Assembly: GCA_018340375.1 (NCBI GenBank)
Contig: JAFFJZ010000006.1
Coordinates: forward strand, 21,396,001 to 21,460,000
DNA: 64,000 nt
Direction of reading: 5' to 3'
Source of the DNA: Gonatopus flavifemur
Lineage: Eukaryota; Arthropoda; Insecta; Hymenoptera; Dryinidae
Numbering within the stretch: the first letter of the stretch is position 1; every line of letters starts with the position of its first letter. The notes under the pieces were generated by a model. It ran no database searches. It saw nothing but the letters and a program-made list of their open reading frames with translations, and was not told the origin of the DNA. Shown here in pieces: positions 40,046 to 51,999 of this stretch. The translations under genes were made by a program, and so were the position numbers.

Positions 40046-40634
40046 AGAGCTCTCCGAAGTGTGTGAGGGTCGGTGCCGAATCAACGAAAAACCAAATCAA
40101 CGAAAAAAAATTTACTAGCAGTATGAAGTTGTCATTTTGTTGCAGTACGAAATGAAATTAGTAATAGATCATTGATTGAATTAAACGAAAATTCTTTATG
40201 TTAACCTATTCACTGCACCCGTTTATTACAGTAGACACGTAATTCATCATTCTAATAAAATTATTAATGATCTTCCTAATCGATCGGTACAATCAAACTG
40301 TTTCAAACGTCTGTAGAGAATGAAAATCGGTTTGTTGTTATCATAAACATAACCATACCATAATCATGAACATAACAAAGGGAAATTAAGTTTACCGTGA
40401 GGTTGTGTTAGCAAATCAATGTTTTTTACTTTTCGTTTAATTTAATCAATGATCTATGACTAATTTCATTTCATACTGCAACAAAATGACAACTTCATAC
40501 TGCCAGTAAATTTTTTTTCGTTGATTCGGCACCGACCCGTGTGTGACCCGGGGCGTCAAGGGCGTGGAATGAACCAATAGGAATCCGTAGTTCACGCCCC
40601 AGACGCCCCGGGTCAAACACTTCGGAAAGCTCCT
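40046..40634. repeat. Foldback element with a second palindrome inserted in its right arm
   Basis: Arms: AGCTCTCCGAAGTG, then GGGTCGGTGCCGAATCAACG, on the left; CGTTGATTCGGCACCGACCC, then CACTTCGGAAAGCT, on the right. TCATTTTGTTGCAGTA / TACTGCAACAAAATGA continue inward. The right arm is split by a GC-rich hairpin at about 40547-40618. Confidence 0.85.
40547..40618. repeat. Small GC-rich palindrome inserted in another foldback
   Basis: Arms GACCCGGGGCGTC and GACGCCCCGGGTC, with AGGGCGTGG / TCACGCCCC inside. Flanking GTGTGA / TCAAACAC words look like a short target duplication. Confidence 0.75.
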
Positions 40635-40635
40635 C

Positions 40636-40867
40636 GGTGGATTCAATCCGTTCCCTCCCATTTTTGATGAGTTGTGGAAAACTATGTCGTAATTCACAAA
40701 TTCTTGATAAGAATTGGAATTCAACCGACTAAACATTCGAGGAACAATTCACGTTGATCGATGATATGGTTTGAAAGTTTTGAAATTGAATATTATGATG
40801 ACAATCGAAATTTATTTATGGGTGTTCTCGAATTGATGAAATAGGGAGGGAACGGATTAAATCCACC
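40636..40867. repeat. TIR element GGTGGATTCAATCCGTTCCC
   Basis: Left GGTGGATTCAATCCGTTCCC and right GGGAACGGATTAAATCCACC are inverted with one mismatch. Part of the interior (TTCTTGATAAGAATTGGAATT ... GTGTTCTCGAA) recurs at 59145-59275. Confidence 0.8.
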
Positions 40868-40908
40868 GACTGTACGCAGGTATCCCGTTAACTCTGCAAC
40901 GTCCTGAA

Positions 40909-41084
40909 AGCAGAGCTGCCAGATTGGCATTGCCATTGAGGGGAATAGTACCCCCACCATTGTTCATATTCACACTCTCACTTCCACACGAAACCTAAAC
41001 ATACATGTAACTTATATACGTGGGACGATAGTGGGGGTACATTTCCCCTCAACGGCAATGCTCATCTGGCAGCTCTGCTTCTAC
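40909..41084. repeat. Foldback element
   Basis: Arms AGCAGAGCTGCCAGAT / ATCTGGCAGCTCTGCT, GCATTGCCATTGAGGGGAA / TTCCCCTCAACGGCAATGC and TACCCCCAC / GTGGGGGTA. Confidence 0.9.
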
Positions 41085-41781
41085 CCTCGATAGTGCGATG
41101 GCCCGAAATGAATATGTTCCGAAAGGTCAATATCCCGAAATTCGCAGATTGGTCAATTCCTGGGGCACTTCTAGTAACTAGGCACTAGAGATGGACCAAT
41201 TAGGGAATTTTAGGACAGTCAAATTCGGGTCAACTGTCCTCCGGGCCATTTGTATTTCGAGATTACTGCCCAGATAGCAAAATTTTGGAAAAGGCATCCT
41301 TTTTGAATCATTTGTGAATTCAAAAAAGAATTCTCGAAATGTCAGTGAAATAGAGTTTTTGGAGAATCCAATAAGAGATGCATAGCTCGAAATGAATTCT
41401 TCAAGAGTCCTATTTCATTGACATTTGGAGGCTACCCTCCGTGCCTCCGTGCTCTGGAGGCGTCGATGCAACAAACGAACAAACCAATGAAACCTCTTTC
41501 ATTTCGGAACGCATCCCTACCTTCACCACCAAACGCAGTCGTTGGGTTTACATCGCTTTCGTAGTTTACATTGAAATCAGTAATCATTACGCATGCAACA
41601 AAATCAATTGTTAATCAATTTTTCTGCTATCCCTTATGGAGAAAGCAGACCCACAATTCAGTTGAAAATGTTATAAATAATGAAATAATAGCCAATCCTG
41701 TCTTTTAGTAGTGTAATAAAATGGCTGTGTTGTGGTTAAGTGTTACAGGTTAAAGAGTACAAATTTATGTCATCTTAATAC
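41085..41781. other. Upstream flank of MED1
   Basis: No other gene seen. An inverted pair CGAAATGTCAGTGAAATAG / CTATTTCATTGACATTT lies at about 41335-41432. The MED1 promoter and 5' UTR should lie in the following 350 bp; no core element stands out. Confidence 0.4.
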
Positions 41782-44700
41782 ATGGATGCAACAAATGGCA
41801 AAAAGCCCCTCTGTGAGTACTTTCTTTTATGTTACGATATTACGATAAGTACAATATAACTGTAACTTTGTTTTCATCATATTTTTTTTTTCGTCATAAA
41901 TTCGGGTTGAACTTTCAAATGACTATATCTGTTCATGGATACCATAGACTCCTAATTATAATGATGCTTCATTGAAATTTCTACAAGATTGTTAATTATC
42001 GTTGATTTATCACTTCAAAATCACTGAAAAATTACGTATCGGTATTTTTTCATAACAGATGCTTGAGGTCTATTTTACATAAAATATGTATTTTGTGTTC
42101 TCACTATTAGAGCTAATAATTTGTCTTGCAAAAAATTCACAATAATTTATTTATTATATTAAGGAATTCCATGGATATTCGATTGCTCCAAATCAACAAT
42201 GAATTGCAATAATGCATAATTTTCATCCAAAAATTCCACATTAATTTAGCTCAGAAGTATAACACGATGTATAACGTATATCTCCCTTTTCATTAATAAG
42301 TATGCACATGTTCTACGAGAGTATTTAGAGCGATAATAGAATCTCTTTTCAGCCGGACAGCCTGCTGTCGGCGGAGGGGTCGGTAAAGATAAAACAAAAG
42401 AATGGCAGATGGAATTATTGATGGAGAAGTTACGTTCAAAAACTTCCACATTCAAATCCTTGGTAGAAACTGCTAGGAATTTACGTATGGCTATGCTGGT
42501 GAGTTTGCCTGTACATTTTCCATTCATCCAAAATTTATTCCACAATACATATTATATTCAATTGCTTTGCAGGATAAAAGATTCGCCATTGACAGCGTAG
42601 AGAAGAATCAGCTACAAAAATGTTTAGATACCTTACAACATTCCATAAAAATCACTTCTCTTCAATCAATGGTCGAACGTTTGGAAAGTCTTTCCAGACA
42701 GTTAGGGTAAAATCTCTAAATTTCAACCCATCCTCCGTACATCGTTTCCCTCTTTCCTACCTTATAACGCTATACGTTGAATATTTTGTATTACAGATTA
42801 AAATTTATGATGTCCGGACCACCAGGCACAGAACTTTTTATATCCTCCGATATGTTTTATTTAGAAGTGTTGTTGGAACCAACAGGAATTGTTAAGGATG
42901 TTAAGATCCATCATGAAGGAAAAAATGAACAACAGGTTAATATATTGATTTAATTATACACAATAACTGATTCAAAGTACCAACTTGTATCTTCGAGATA
43001 ACATCAAGTGAGATAATAAATGTTTTCAGAGCTGTGAAGTATTGGTTAAATGCTTATCCCAAGGAGACTTTGTAGATTTTACAACTCAATTAGAAGGCCT
43101 AGCTTCGATCTATCAATTAAATGCCGACAAAAAAGTTAAATGTAAAGCGTTCTGCGCGTTACAGTCTCTTGAGACAGACTTGGGTGTTTTAGCACAGTTA
43201 CAAACGTTTATGAAAGAACCTTTCAATCTAGTACATAAAAGTCCAGTGGGTGAGTACATACGTTTGTACTAGATAATCGATTCAAATCATTTCTATCCAA
43301 TGAAAACAAACTTCAATGTGTTATTACAGGGATCCTCGAGAGGAGAAGAGGTGGCCATCCAATGAAATTAACATATTTTGTATCTCCGTATGACTTGATA
43401 GATGTAGAAAATTATTGTAGCGACGTCCTCAGTCTAGAAACTGTTATCAAAAAGAAAGTTGGCCATTCCGCGACGGTTTGCATGGAAGGATCAACCGCAC
43501 ATAAATTGCCTACGTCTAACATTATAACTGTGAATAGGAGTTCGACGGGAAAGAGGTACGTACTCTCAATTGCAGTAGATAAACTGAAACTATTTATGAA
43601 GAAAAAATTCCTCCACGGTGAGGGACTTTTCCTTCAAAGTGGAGGAAATATTTCATATTTTCGATTAAAATATAAGAATTAAATTTCATTTTCAGCACAC
43701 CATCGTACGCTCCATTAACCAACACTAATTCAGCTATGTTACCTGCCTATTTTGTATTAAAACTTCATAAACGAATGCCAATGTGCATGGAGTTGGTGCA
43801 AAGGATTCAAAAAGTAACGGAACTCGAGTGCAGTGACGTTTCCGTACCTCAACCGTTGCTCTCTTTGATAATTCAACACGCGAGCGATGGGCAATTGGAT
43901 TGCCGGAATAACAAGGGACTTTACGTGGTGCGTAGATAATTGTATCAATCGTTCATCGAATTCCCTTCTAACGGAAGATTAATTTGGATTCATGATAATA
44001 TTGAAATTTACAGACCTTACCGGATCAGCAACATTGTTACTTCATGATAGAAAACAAAAACATGGAAGGAGTTTTGATCGGTAGCATACCCTTCACTCAT
44101 CCAGGACACGTTCCTCAGATCCTCGTGTACTTACGTCAACAAGTTTTATTCAATTCATTAATCACCAGTTGTATCAGACCCGGAGCGCGTCAAGATCCAG
44201 AACATACTACCATATTCGAAGTTAGCGCTCTCTCGTGGCAACACATATCCGTAAGTTTGGAACATCCATTCGAGGAGACAATGGCAACCGTTGAATTGGA
44301 TTTAACGGATATATCTGCCCTGAAATGCAAACTATACGGAGTGAGCATGACGCACACGGAGCAAACGTCAGAATTGATTAGCAAAGTTTTACAACGTTGC
44401 TTGAGTATCCCGTTAACCATGAGAAGTTTGATCAAAATTTGGGAAGGTCGTAGCACCATGCCCATGAATTCTATAAACGGGGGGAATGGTAATTACAATG
44501 TAAATCTAGGCTCTGGAAGAGATCAAAACACCCCAAACGGATCGGGCATGCCGGATTTTACCAACGGGGATACAAAAATTAAACAAGAACCCGGTTTGAA
44601 TAACGGGACTGGAAGTATCGGGAGGCAACAATCGTCGCAATTACAACCACAGCAACAGCAGCAGCCTTTTTTAGATGCCGGAACGGATAATGGTATCGGT

Positions 44701-47700
44701 TTTCCGTCATATTCCGGCCAATCCGATACACCAGTTTGCATTGTACACCCATTACAATTAGGAAACCTACTAGGACAAGGTAAAAGCAGTCCAGTCAATT
44801 CGAATGAAAAGTCAAAAAAGTCGCGTAAACGTAAAACCGCGGATGGCTTATGGCGAAGTCCTAAGAGAAAAGGAGAGGATAGTAACGAGATTTTGTTAGA
44901 GAGTTCGAGTTCGGATTCCACACCTCTCGGAACGCCTACCGGCAGTAGAGAGCCTTTGAACGAAACGAGAACTTCCACTCCTACCTCGGCTACCAGTTTT
45001 GCCAGTGGAATGGATTTTTCGAATCTCGATTCCACCGATATCATAGGAACCGATAGAAGTTCGGATTACGAAGCTGAGCAGGAAAACGAAGTGATGGAGG
45101 TATACGATCTCCACGACGTTGAAGAATTGATCAAGAGAGATCGTAAGTCGAAAAAAAAAGAGGATAAGAAAAGTCCAAATATTTTTGAAGACAAAAATCT
45201 TGTACCACCGTCCGTGAGTATAACTCCGATTTCGAGCAGTAGTTTGAATCAGAATACGAATTACAGCTCGGTTTTGGGATTAGAAAGAAGACCCGGTATC
45301 GAAATCATCCCCATAGCGTCGTCCCCTCAAACCAGCTTACCAAGTTCGATCACGATAACCCCCATAGCCGGTCCAACGTCGTCAAAAAACTTATCGGAAG
45401 AACGTAAAGAGAAAAAAAGTTCAAAAAACAAATCGACCGAGGAGAAGGGAAAGTTGGAGAAAAAGCGTAAAAGAAAAAGGGAAGATAGTCCGATGGGTCC
45501 CCCGCCGGGGAAATTACTCCCGAAACAAGATCCTTTGTCCAAACCGGTCTCTGTTAGCATCAAACCAACCGAGTCCCCTCCGAATATCGGCTCAAGACCA
45601 TCATCTCCGGCAACTACTTTGAGAAAATTTAGCCCTTCTCCGACGCATACCAGCCCTCTTGCTCTGGTAGGTAAATCCAGTCCTACTTTAAAGCAATCTT
45701 CTAGTAAAACCACTCCAAGTCCTAAACATTCGCCGGTATACGGAAGCAGCCCGAAACATACGCCAATCGCTGCCAGCGTCAGTCCAAAACAGGGAATATC
45801 TTCTCCGAAACACGCAAGCTCGACGAGTACGGGGAAACCAAGTATGTCGGCATTGAAATCCGTGGCAAATTCTCCTTCGAGTAAGCATTCGGATTCGGCG
45901 GCTTCTAAAAACAAATCAACTTTTTCATCCTCGAACAAGGATTCGACTCGAGAGAGGGAGAGAAAAACATCCCTGACGTTTGGCAGTTCGAGCAGCGGGC
46001 ATCAAAGTACCAAAGTGAAATCCTCTACCGGGAAATTGAAGCAACTGGAATTAATTCCCGCGGGGGAAAGTCAGTCTTTGCCGAGCAGCGGTGGTAGCAC
46101 TCCCCCTGGCAGTTCCGATGTCAATAAATTGGCATCCGCTCAACAACAAGCGAGAAACAGAAAAGGTTCTCTCAGCGCTGTTATCGATAAATTGAAAAAT
46201 GCTCAACATTGTACGGACGATAACACGAATGGTGCTTCGAAGCCAAGCGGAGGAGGTGGCGGTAGCGGGAGCAGCGGTAGCGGCAGCAGCGGCAGTAGCG
46301 GCAGTAGCGGCAGCGGTAGTTCCGGCAATCAAAAAGAAAGAAACATCGGTAGTAGTGGTAGTAGTTCTTCGACCAAAACCGTCGAAGGAAAATGTGCTGG
46401 AAAGAGTTCGGCGGACGTGAAGAATCCCGCGGAGTACATGGTCAAGCACAGTTCCGACGGAATGAAGATCACTATAAATAAAACACGCACAAAAGATTCC
46501 AAATCGAATATGAATTTGAAACTTTCTTTATCCGCGAACACTATGGGTTCGTCTTCGTTCTCAACCTCGGCTACATCTTCCACCACCTCGGGCAACGGAT
46601 CACCCAAAACGCACACAGGTTTAAAACCGGGTGTCAACTCAGGACCTGCTTCCAAAAAACCACAATCCCAAACGTCACCCAAGTTATCGGGATCCTCGCC
46701 AACACCGGGTTGCAGCGGCGGAACCAAAACGAACTTGTCGAGCTCGAAAGGCATACCGGCGATTAAATCCAGTACCGGAAACTCAGGGAATAATAACAAC
46801 AACAATGCATGCAGCATCGGTAACAGCGGTAGCAACAGCGGAGTCTTGTCCAAGAGCAATCCCAAATCTTCCACGGTGTCTCAAAAGATCACCAGTTCCG
46901 GTGCTACCGATCTCAGCCGCAATCGCGACAAATCAAGACTCTCGAAACCCGGTGACAAGGTATTCAGTTCTAAAAGTGTCACGGATGTTAGAAAATCCAG
47001 TCCTTCCGCGATCAGAGAGGAAACCGAGAGCGAAAGAGCGTTCAAATTGCTCGCCGCTCACGCTTCTTCTATATCGAGCCTTCAGAGTTTATCACCGCAA
47101 CTCGATGGTCTTATCAAACAATTCGATTCGAAATTTCAAATTCCTAAACTCTCGGCCCGAACGAATATGGATTCCGGGGATAAAAAGCAAACCGATAAAA
47201 TTTTATCCGATACTACGAGCAAATGCGGTGATGCCTTGTCATCGAAACAATTGAACGAACAAGGGAAACATCAAGGCCTAACCAACTCGATATCATCGAT
47301 ATCGAAAACTTCGGTGGATGAAAGGAGGGATCACGTTCAACCAAAATTGGAAAATCTTCCTCCCTTGACTTGCAACACTGCCCAATCTACCGTGAATTTG
47401 CACGATCTTGAGACGTCTTCTAATCTCTCGATGCAAGTGATGGACGGGGATGCTCGCGAATCCTGTAAAGAGCCTTCCTCCCTGACGAGTAGAAGTAATC
47501 TACAATGTTTCGGTAATACTCTCGGTGGTATCGAGACTGGGAAAGAGGTGGAAAACAGTGGAATCGTCAGCGTCGTCCCAACGAAATCATCTTCCGATCT
47601 ACACTCTTCGACATCGTCTAAGACTTACTCGCCCCTGATCGTTGGAGGAGTCGGCCCTGCTTCGAACGGATCGAATGGTAAGTTGACGCCAATATGTCAA

Positions 47701-48371
47701 TTCCGATAACATTCTTCCAAGGGCTATGGAGTCCTTAAAGACATGGACGAAGTTTTGCTACGTATTTTCTGAACAGGGTTTTTGATCGTGACCCTTGCAG
47801 GGCGAAACTACGTAGCAAAATTTGATCCTTTTTTCGACGCTCCATGGCCCTTGAGATTAACTAATCGAGCTAGGAGATGAAATAGGGAATAAATTCTGTT
47901 GAAGATAAAAAACAACTATCATCGTCCTCGTCGTCGTCGTCGTCATCGTCGTCGTCGTCGTCGTCGTTGGCGTTGTCGTCGTCCTCGGCTTCGTCGATCG
48001 CACCTTCGATATCGACGTCCCTGGGGGGTATGGTGCCCGTAGATCATCCTGTACCCAACGCTGACGGTATGCCCCCCAGTTCACAGGAAGCTGCAGAGAT
48101 GTTGTTGGATTTTTCCACTCCGAAAGACGTGCCGAAGAGTCTTCACCTCACAACAGTACCTGAGAGGGCGATCAATCAAGCGATGCCTGTACGAAGAAAT
48201 ACTCCGCCCCCTCCGCCACCCGCTTTTCCACCGAGTCCTTCTGTAAGTGTCCACATTGTAAAAAGTCCTGCTCCCTCGCCTAGAGTTATACCGCCATCGC
48301 CGCATTCTGCTTCCCCGTGCATAACCGACGATGAACTTATGGACGAAGCACTCGTTGGAATGGGTAAATGA
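41782..48371 (+). CDS. MED1: Mediator of RNA polymerase II transcription subunit 1
   Basis: Exons: 41782-41812, 42353-42498, 42573-42706, 42797-42935, 43030-43249, 43330-43555, 43696-43927, 44014-47677, 47905-48371. Phases agree and the total is 1752 codons plus TGA. Exons 2-8 form the conserved MED1 N-terminal domain (for example [60 protein letters not shown]). MED1 is a nuclear Mediator middle-module subunit that links activators such as nuclear receptors to Pol II. One LXXLL motif, LGNLL (44758-44772, about residue 625) in the context [12 protein letters not shown], resembles the vertebrate NR box. The rest is a long Ser/Pro/Lys-rich disordered tail with Gly-Ser and poly-Ser runs, ending [16 protein letters not shown]. 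If the donor at 48364 is used instead, exon 48484-48674 would extend the protein to 1813 aa. The nearest upstream gene is the divergent F-box gene. Confidence 0.96.
47715..47857. repeat. Palindromic element filling most of MED1 intron 8
   Basis: The 227-bp intron 47678-47904 contains inverted ends: CAAGGGCTATGGAG near 47720 and CTCCATGGCCCTTG near 47840, plus an inner pair TTTTGCTACGTA / TACGTAGCAAAA. The palindrome covers about 140 of 227 bp. If the intron were retained, the reading frame would stop at 47709. Confidence 0.7.
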
Positions 48372-49310
48372 AGATTACTCAAAATTTAGCTGCCCAATTT
48401 TATTCAAGTTCAGTTCGTGTATAATTGACTCGCATTGTTTATATACATATATATATATATATATTATAATTGAATATCTACAGGAATGGGTACACTCCTT
48501 ACTTCAACCTCAGCAGCCTCGTATGAAGGCTTGGCGATTGTTGTCTTTCTTTACGGTATTCGAGGGATTAGGACGAAATTAATCTATGTCCTTACTTTCA
48601 AAGCTAAAATAAGAGATCAAAAATCAATTTCTCTATCTGAAAACAAAAAACAAAACACTACTCTGGCCGCGTAACTTCTAGTAACGAAGCGTGTTCATTC
48701 CGGTATGTATTATCATTCAAAGTTTCGATAAAAAATGGCGCTATTCACGATTTTACCTGACGAATTTGAAAGTTGGCCCCAAACGTTCGTGGTCGATGAT
48801 AAATTCCTCAAAGGGACAGGGAAAACAATCGAAGAGCTGGCCTCGTTTTTATCTTGTAAGTTGTCTTCCCGGCCCTCCCTCTTTCTCTCTCTCCCTCCCT
48901 CCCTCGTGACGAACGAAACGCCCACTTTTGAACGCGCAAGGTATACGATTAGCGCCTCATAATTTCATCTTCGATTCATCTTTCATTTTAGAAGCGAAAA
49001 TTATTCAATCGTGAGACTTTACTTTGTACATATCGCTTATCTTGTATTTATCATTATGGATTTGTTGGGTGCATTTTAACACGAGAATATAAGAAAAAAG
49101 AAAAAGAGAAGAAAATGTAAAATACATTGTAGGAATATGAATTGATAAAATAGTGATAACAATAATAATAATAATGATAATAGTAATATTAAAATGCTAT
49201 AGACAAATTTTACAAATAATGAAAATATAAATAATTGTTTATTTTCGACAAATGTTATTGTATTAAAAAAAAATGATATTTGTATAATATTTTAAAATCT
49301 ATTCGGTTAT

Positions 49311-49343
<33 letters not shown>

Positions 49344-50457
49344 TATAATTATCGAAAGAAGCGTGGAATAAAATCAATAGCTTAGTTTAATCGATTATCA
49401 TTAACATTGATTCACAAATAAGTATCACAACACTCTGCAATAATGAATGAATTTTAATTCTTAAGGGATAAAGGGAATATACAGGATTGGTGAGAACATA
49501 CTATACACAGATGATGATGATGATAATAATAATCAGTTTTTTATTGCTACCAACAATTCCTAATTTTATTCAGTTCTTTTATTCGAATGTATTTTAATGG
49601 TAAATCAATGAATTTCTCGCATCACCGATTGACGACGTGTTCACACGTATACACACGATGAACACGTTTTGGGGCTAACTTTCAATTGATCGTCCAGGCA
49701 CGTCGTTTTAGTGTGAACTCTTTTTGCATGCAATTCAAAGATTCCGTCTCTGTTGGGAAAATGATTAATTTTGATGTTCGCATGATTGATATAAAAAAGG
49801 AAAGTCTTTGCGGAATTATTTTGGTTGTTTTATCGATGGACTTTATCGAACGATCGCGAACAGAGCGTGAAGAAAAAGAGATTGATTAAACATTTTCTCA
49901 ACATTCGAATCGATAAACCTAGCTCTCTAACGCGCAGTGTGAATAATCACTGCAACTTGTAATAAAAATAAAAAGAATGATCATTTCACGCAACATTTCA
50001 TCATTATTCTTATAATGAAAATCAAATCAAATCAAATCACATTCGTGTTCCATTAATTGAGTATTACATAATGAAAAATATTTTTTTTCAGCCCTTTTTT
50101 GTTCATACGTATTGATCGTATCTGAATCGTAAATGTACCGTGCGAAAGACTGGTCTTTTTCTCTCTCATGATTCGCACAGAGAGTGATTCTTTTTGTACT
50201 GTACCTGCTGTACATGTTCGTTACTGGTTCAATAAAGAAAATTTTTGTAAAACATGAACGATCGAGACAAATGTTTGCAAATACATCAGAGAAAAGAAAG
50301 AAATGAGAAAAACTAGTTTCCCGAGTCACCCGAAGAATCATATGAAACTTGGCAGAGTTTTTACTAGCAGTGGTTTCGATTTTTCTTTGTTTTATGTCGG
50401 ACACTGTGTATGTATATATATCTATAAATTACAAATATTGTAATACTAATTTGATTT
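48372..50457. other. Convergent interval after MED1: 3' UTR, microsatellites, a short ORF
   Basis: It holds TA microsatellites near 48440-48465 and 49312-49348, an AATAAA at 49367-49372 that could end the MED1 mRNA, and several ATAATGATA simple repeats. A 40-codon ORF starting at 48735 runs into a strong GTAAGT donor at 48856 (see findings). No other gene seen. Confidence 0.45.
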
Positions 50458-51999
50458 TCATATGTACAATTGACTATAAAATTGATCTAATTTTTCATAA
50501 AATACTAAACATAAAACCGTGTGTGGAGCTATCCTCATCCAAGTTGGAAACACTCCTTTGTACAAACCAGTCAATCCTTCTGTGCGTACTATCTTTATCA
50601 TGGCGTCCAGCAATCCATTGTACAAGGTCCCTTTACCCCCTGTGTCTCTCGCTGTTGGGGAAACAAAAATATATCCAAATAAAATTGTAAATCATCTGTA
50701 ATATAACGCTAGACAACTTTCATGATTATTTTAGAAGAAAATCCTATGTTTTGATATTATATTCGTCATCGTGGGTTATCAATGTTTTCAATGTTATCAC
50801 ATATTTGTATAGGGGAAGTATCTCATCCATCGAACGAACTTATATACATAGACAAAGGTCAAGTCTTCAAATTTCTAACTTTTACTTGCGCAACGTGTAA
50901 ATAATGTACATTAACGTCCCAAATACTGGTTTTATAGAATTTCGAAGAAGCGTAATCTATAATTTTATGTGAATTATTTTCATCGGTAATGGATGTTAAT
51001 TTACTCACGTTGATTATATATTCTCGTTGCTAATACGTCAAAAGGTTGAATGGTAATCGCTACGCAACTTCCTCCTATCATGGAAGCGATGAAGGTCAAT
51101 GATAAAGATTGCTCAGGGAAAATCTGAAAGGAAGAATCGATTTTTCATTGGATTCGCTGAGGATTTGTTTCACATCTCACCTCTAACGAACGTAACCAGT
51201 CCGTGGCGACTCCAAACATCGTCAATTGGGTAGCCGAACCGACGAATAATCTAGGTATATTGGCGTTCCAACCGCGATACAAGGCCGACATTCCTCCCTT
51301 TTGCCACAGACTTTTGAAAGCCGAGAATGTTCCTGAATGTTCATGTTGGTGTCCAACGGCAATAGATTTTGCAGATTGTGCTTGAAGATGTGTTTTCACC
51401 TATGAAAAAGAGATCCGTGTTACGTTAAGATCATCGATTGATTGTTAAAGAAAATGAAGAAATATTACCATATACAAAGGACTTCCGATAACAGCCGCAA
51501 CGGAACCGGTGATGCCCGTAAAGAGAGCTGTTTTGAAAATATCTGTATTTCCTTGATCATTGACGGTTAATTTATGCTCTTTAGCCATATTGTAACTGCC
51601 CAATCTTATACCGTTTAGCACCACTTGAAACCCCAACGCGGGAACCAAACCAGCTTGCAAAGCTAAAAGTCCTTCGTGTTTTACTATGAGGTATGTCGCG
51701 TGAAATGTATTTTTGTATATCCTCTTGTAAGCGGAACGTGCCTCCAATTCTCCTTGTAATTGTAATCGAATTTTAACCACTTCGATTGGGTTTGTGAAAA
51801 ATCCTGCTCCCACGGCCGCCATCGCGCCCATAACGAATTCCGAACCTAATCTGGAGAATCGTAACGTTAATTTGTATGTAAAAGCTTGATTTTTCGTGTT
51901 GAGTATTTATGAAAATACTTTGTTTTGTAAAAATTTATGTATAAGAAATGTAGTTAAGATTTCTTTTCTCTTCAGTGGGTACGGATTGAAAAGATCCAT
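50458..51999 (-). CDS. SLC25A35: Mitochondrial carrier, SLC25A34/35 group
   Basis: Exons on the - strand: 51999-51983 (probable), 51850-51469, 51399-51181, 51123-51009, 50651-50458; total 309 codons including TGA, about 308 aa, the usual size for this family. Three mitochondrial-carrier repeats are visible from their PxD/ExxK-type signatures: TNPIEVVKIRLQLQGE, SPLYMVKTHLQAQ and QPFDVLATRIYNQP, each followed by the usual G-rich second-helix region (GLLALQAGL, ALYRGWNANIPRLF, GLYKGVFPTWMRIAP). These proteins sit in the inner mitochondrial membrane; the substrate of SLC25A34/35 is not firmly settled. The NPI/SPL/QPF sites replace the first Pro-x-acidic motifs in the way this subgroup does. The tiny first exon (MDLFNP) rests on frame and a weak GTACCC donor; otherwise translation could begin at Met 51831. 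It faces the Csp gene head to head and is tail to tail with MED1. Confidence 0.9.

Noticed and set aside
46199..46874. Long open frames antisense or out of frame within MED1 exon 8 (also 45327-45938 and 46631-47254)
   Set aside because: Shadow frames of a Ser-rich coding exon; the MED1 frame is clearly the real one by homology and continuity.
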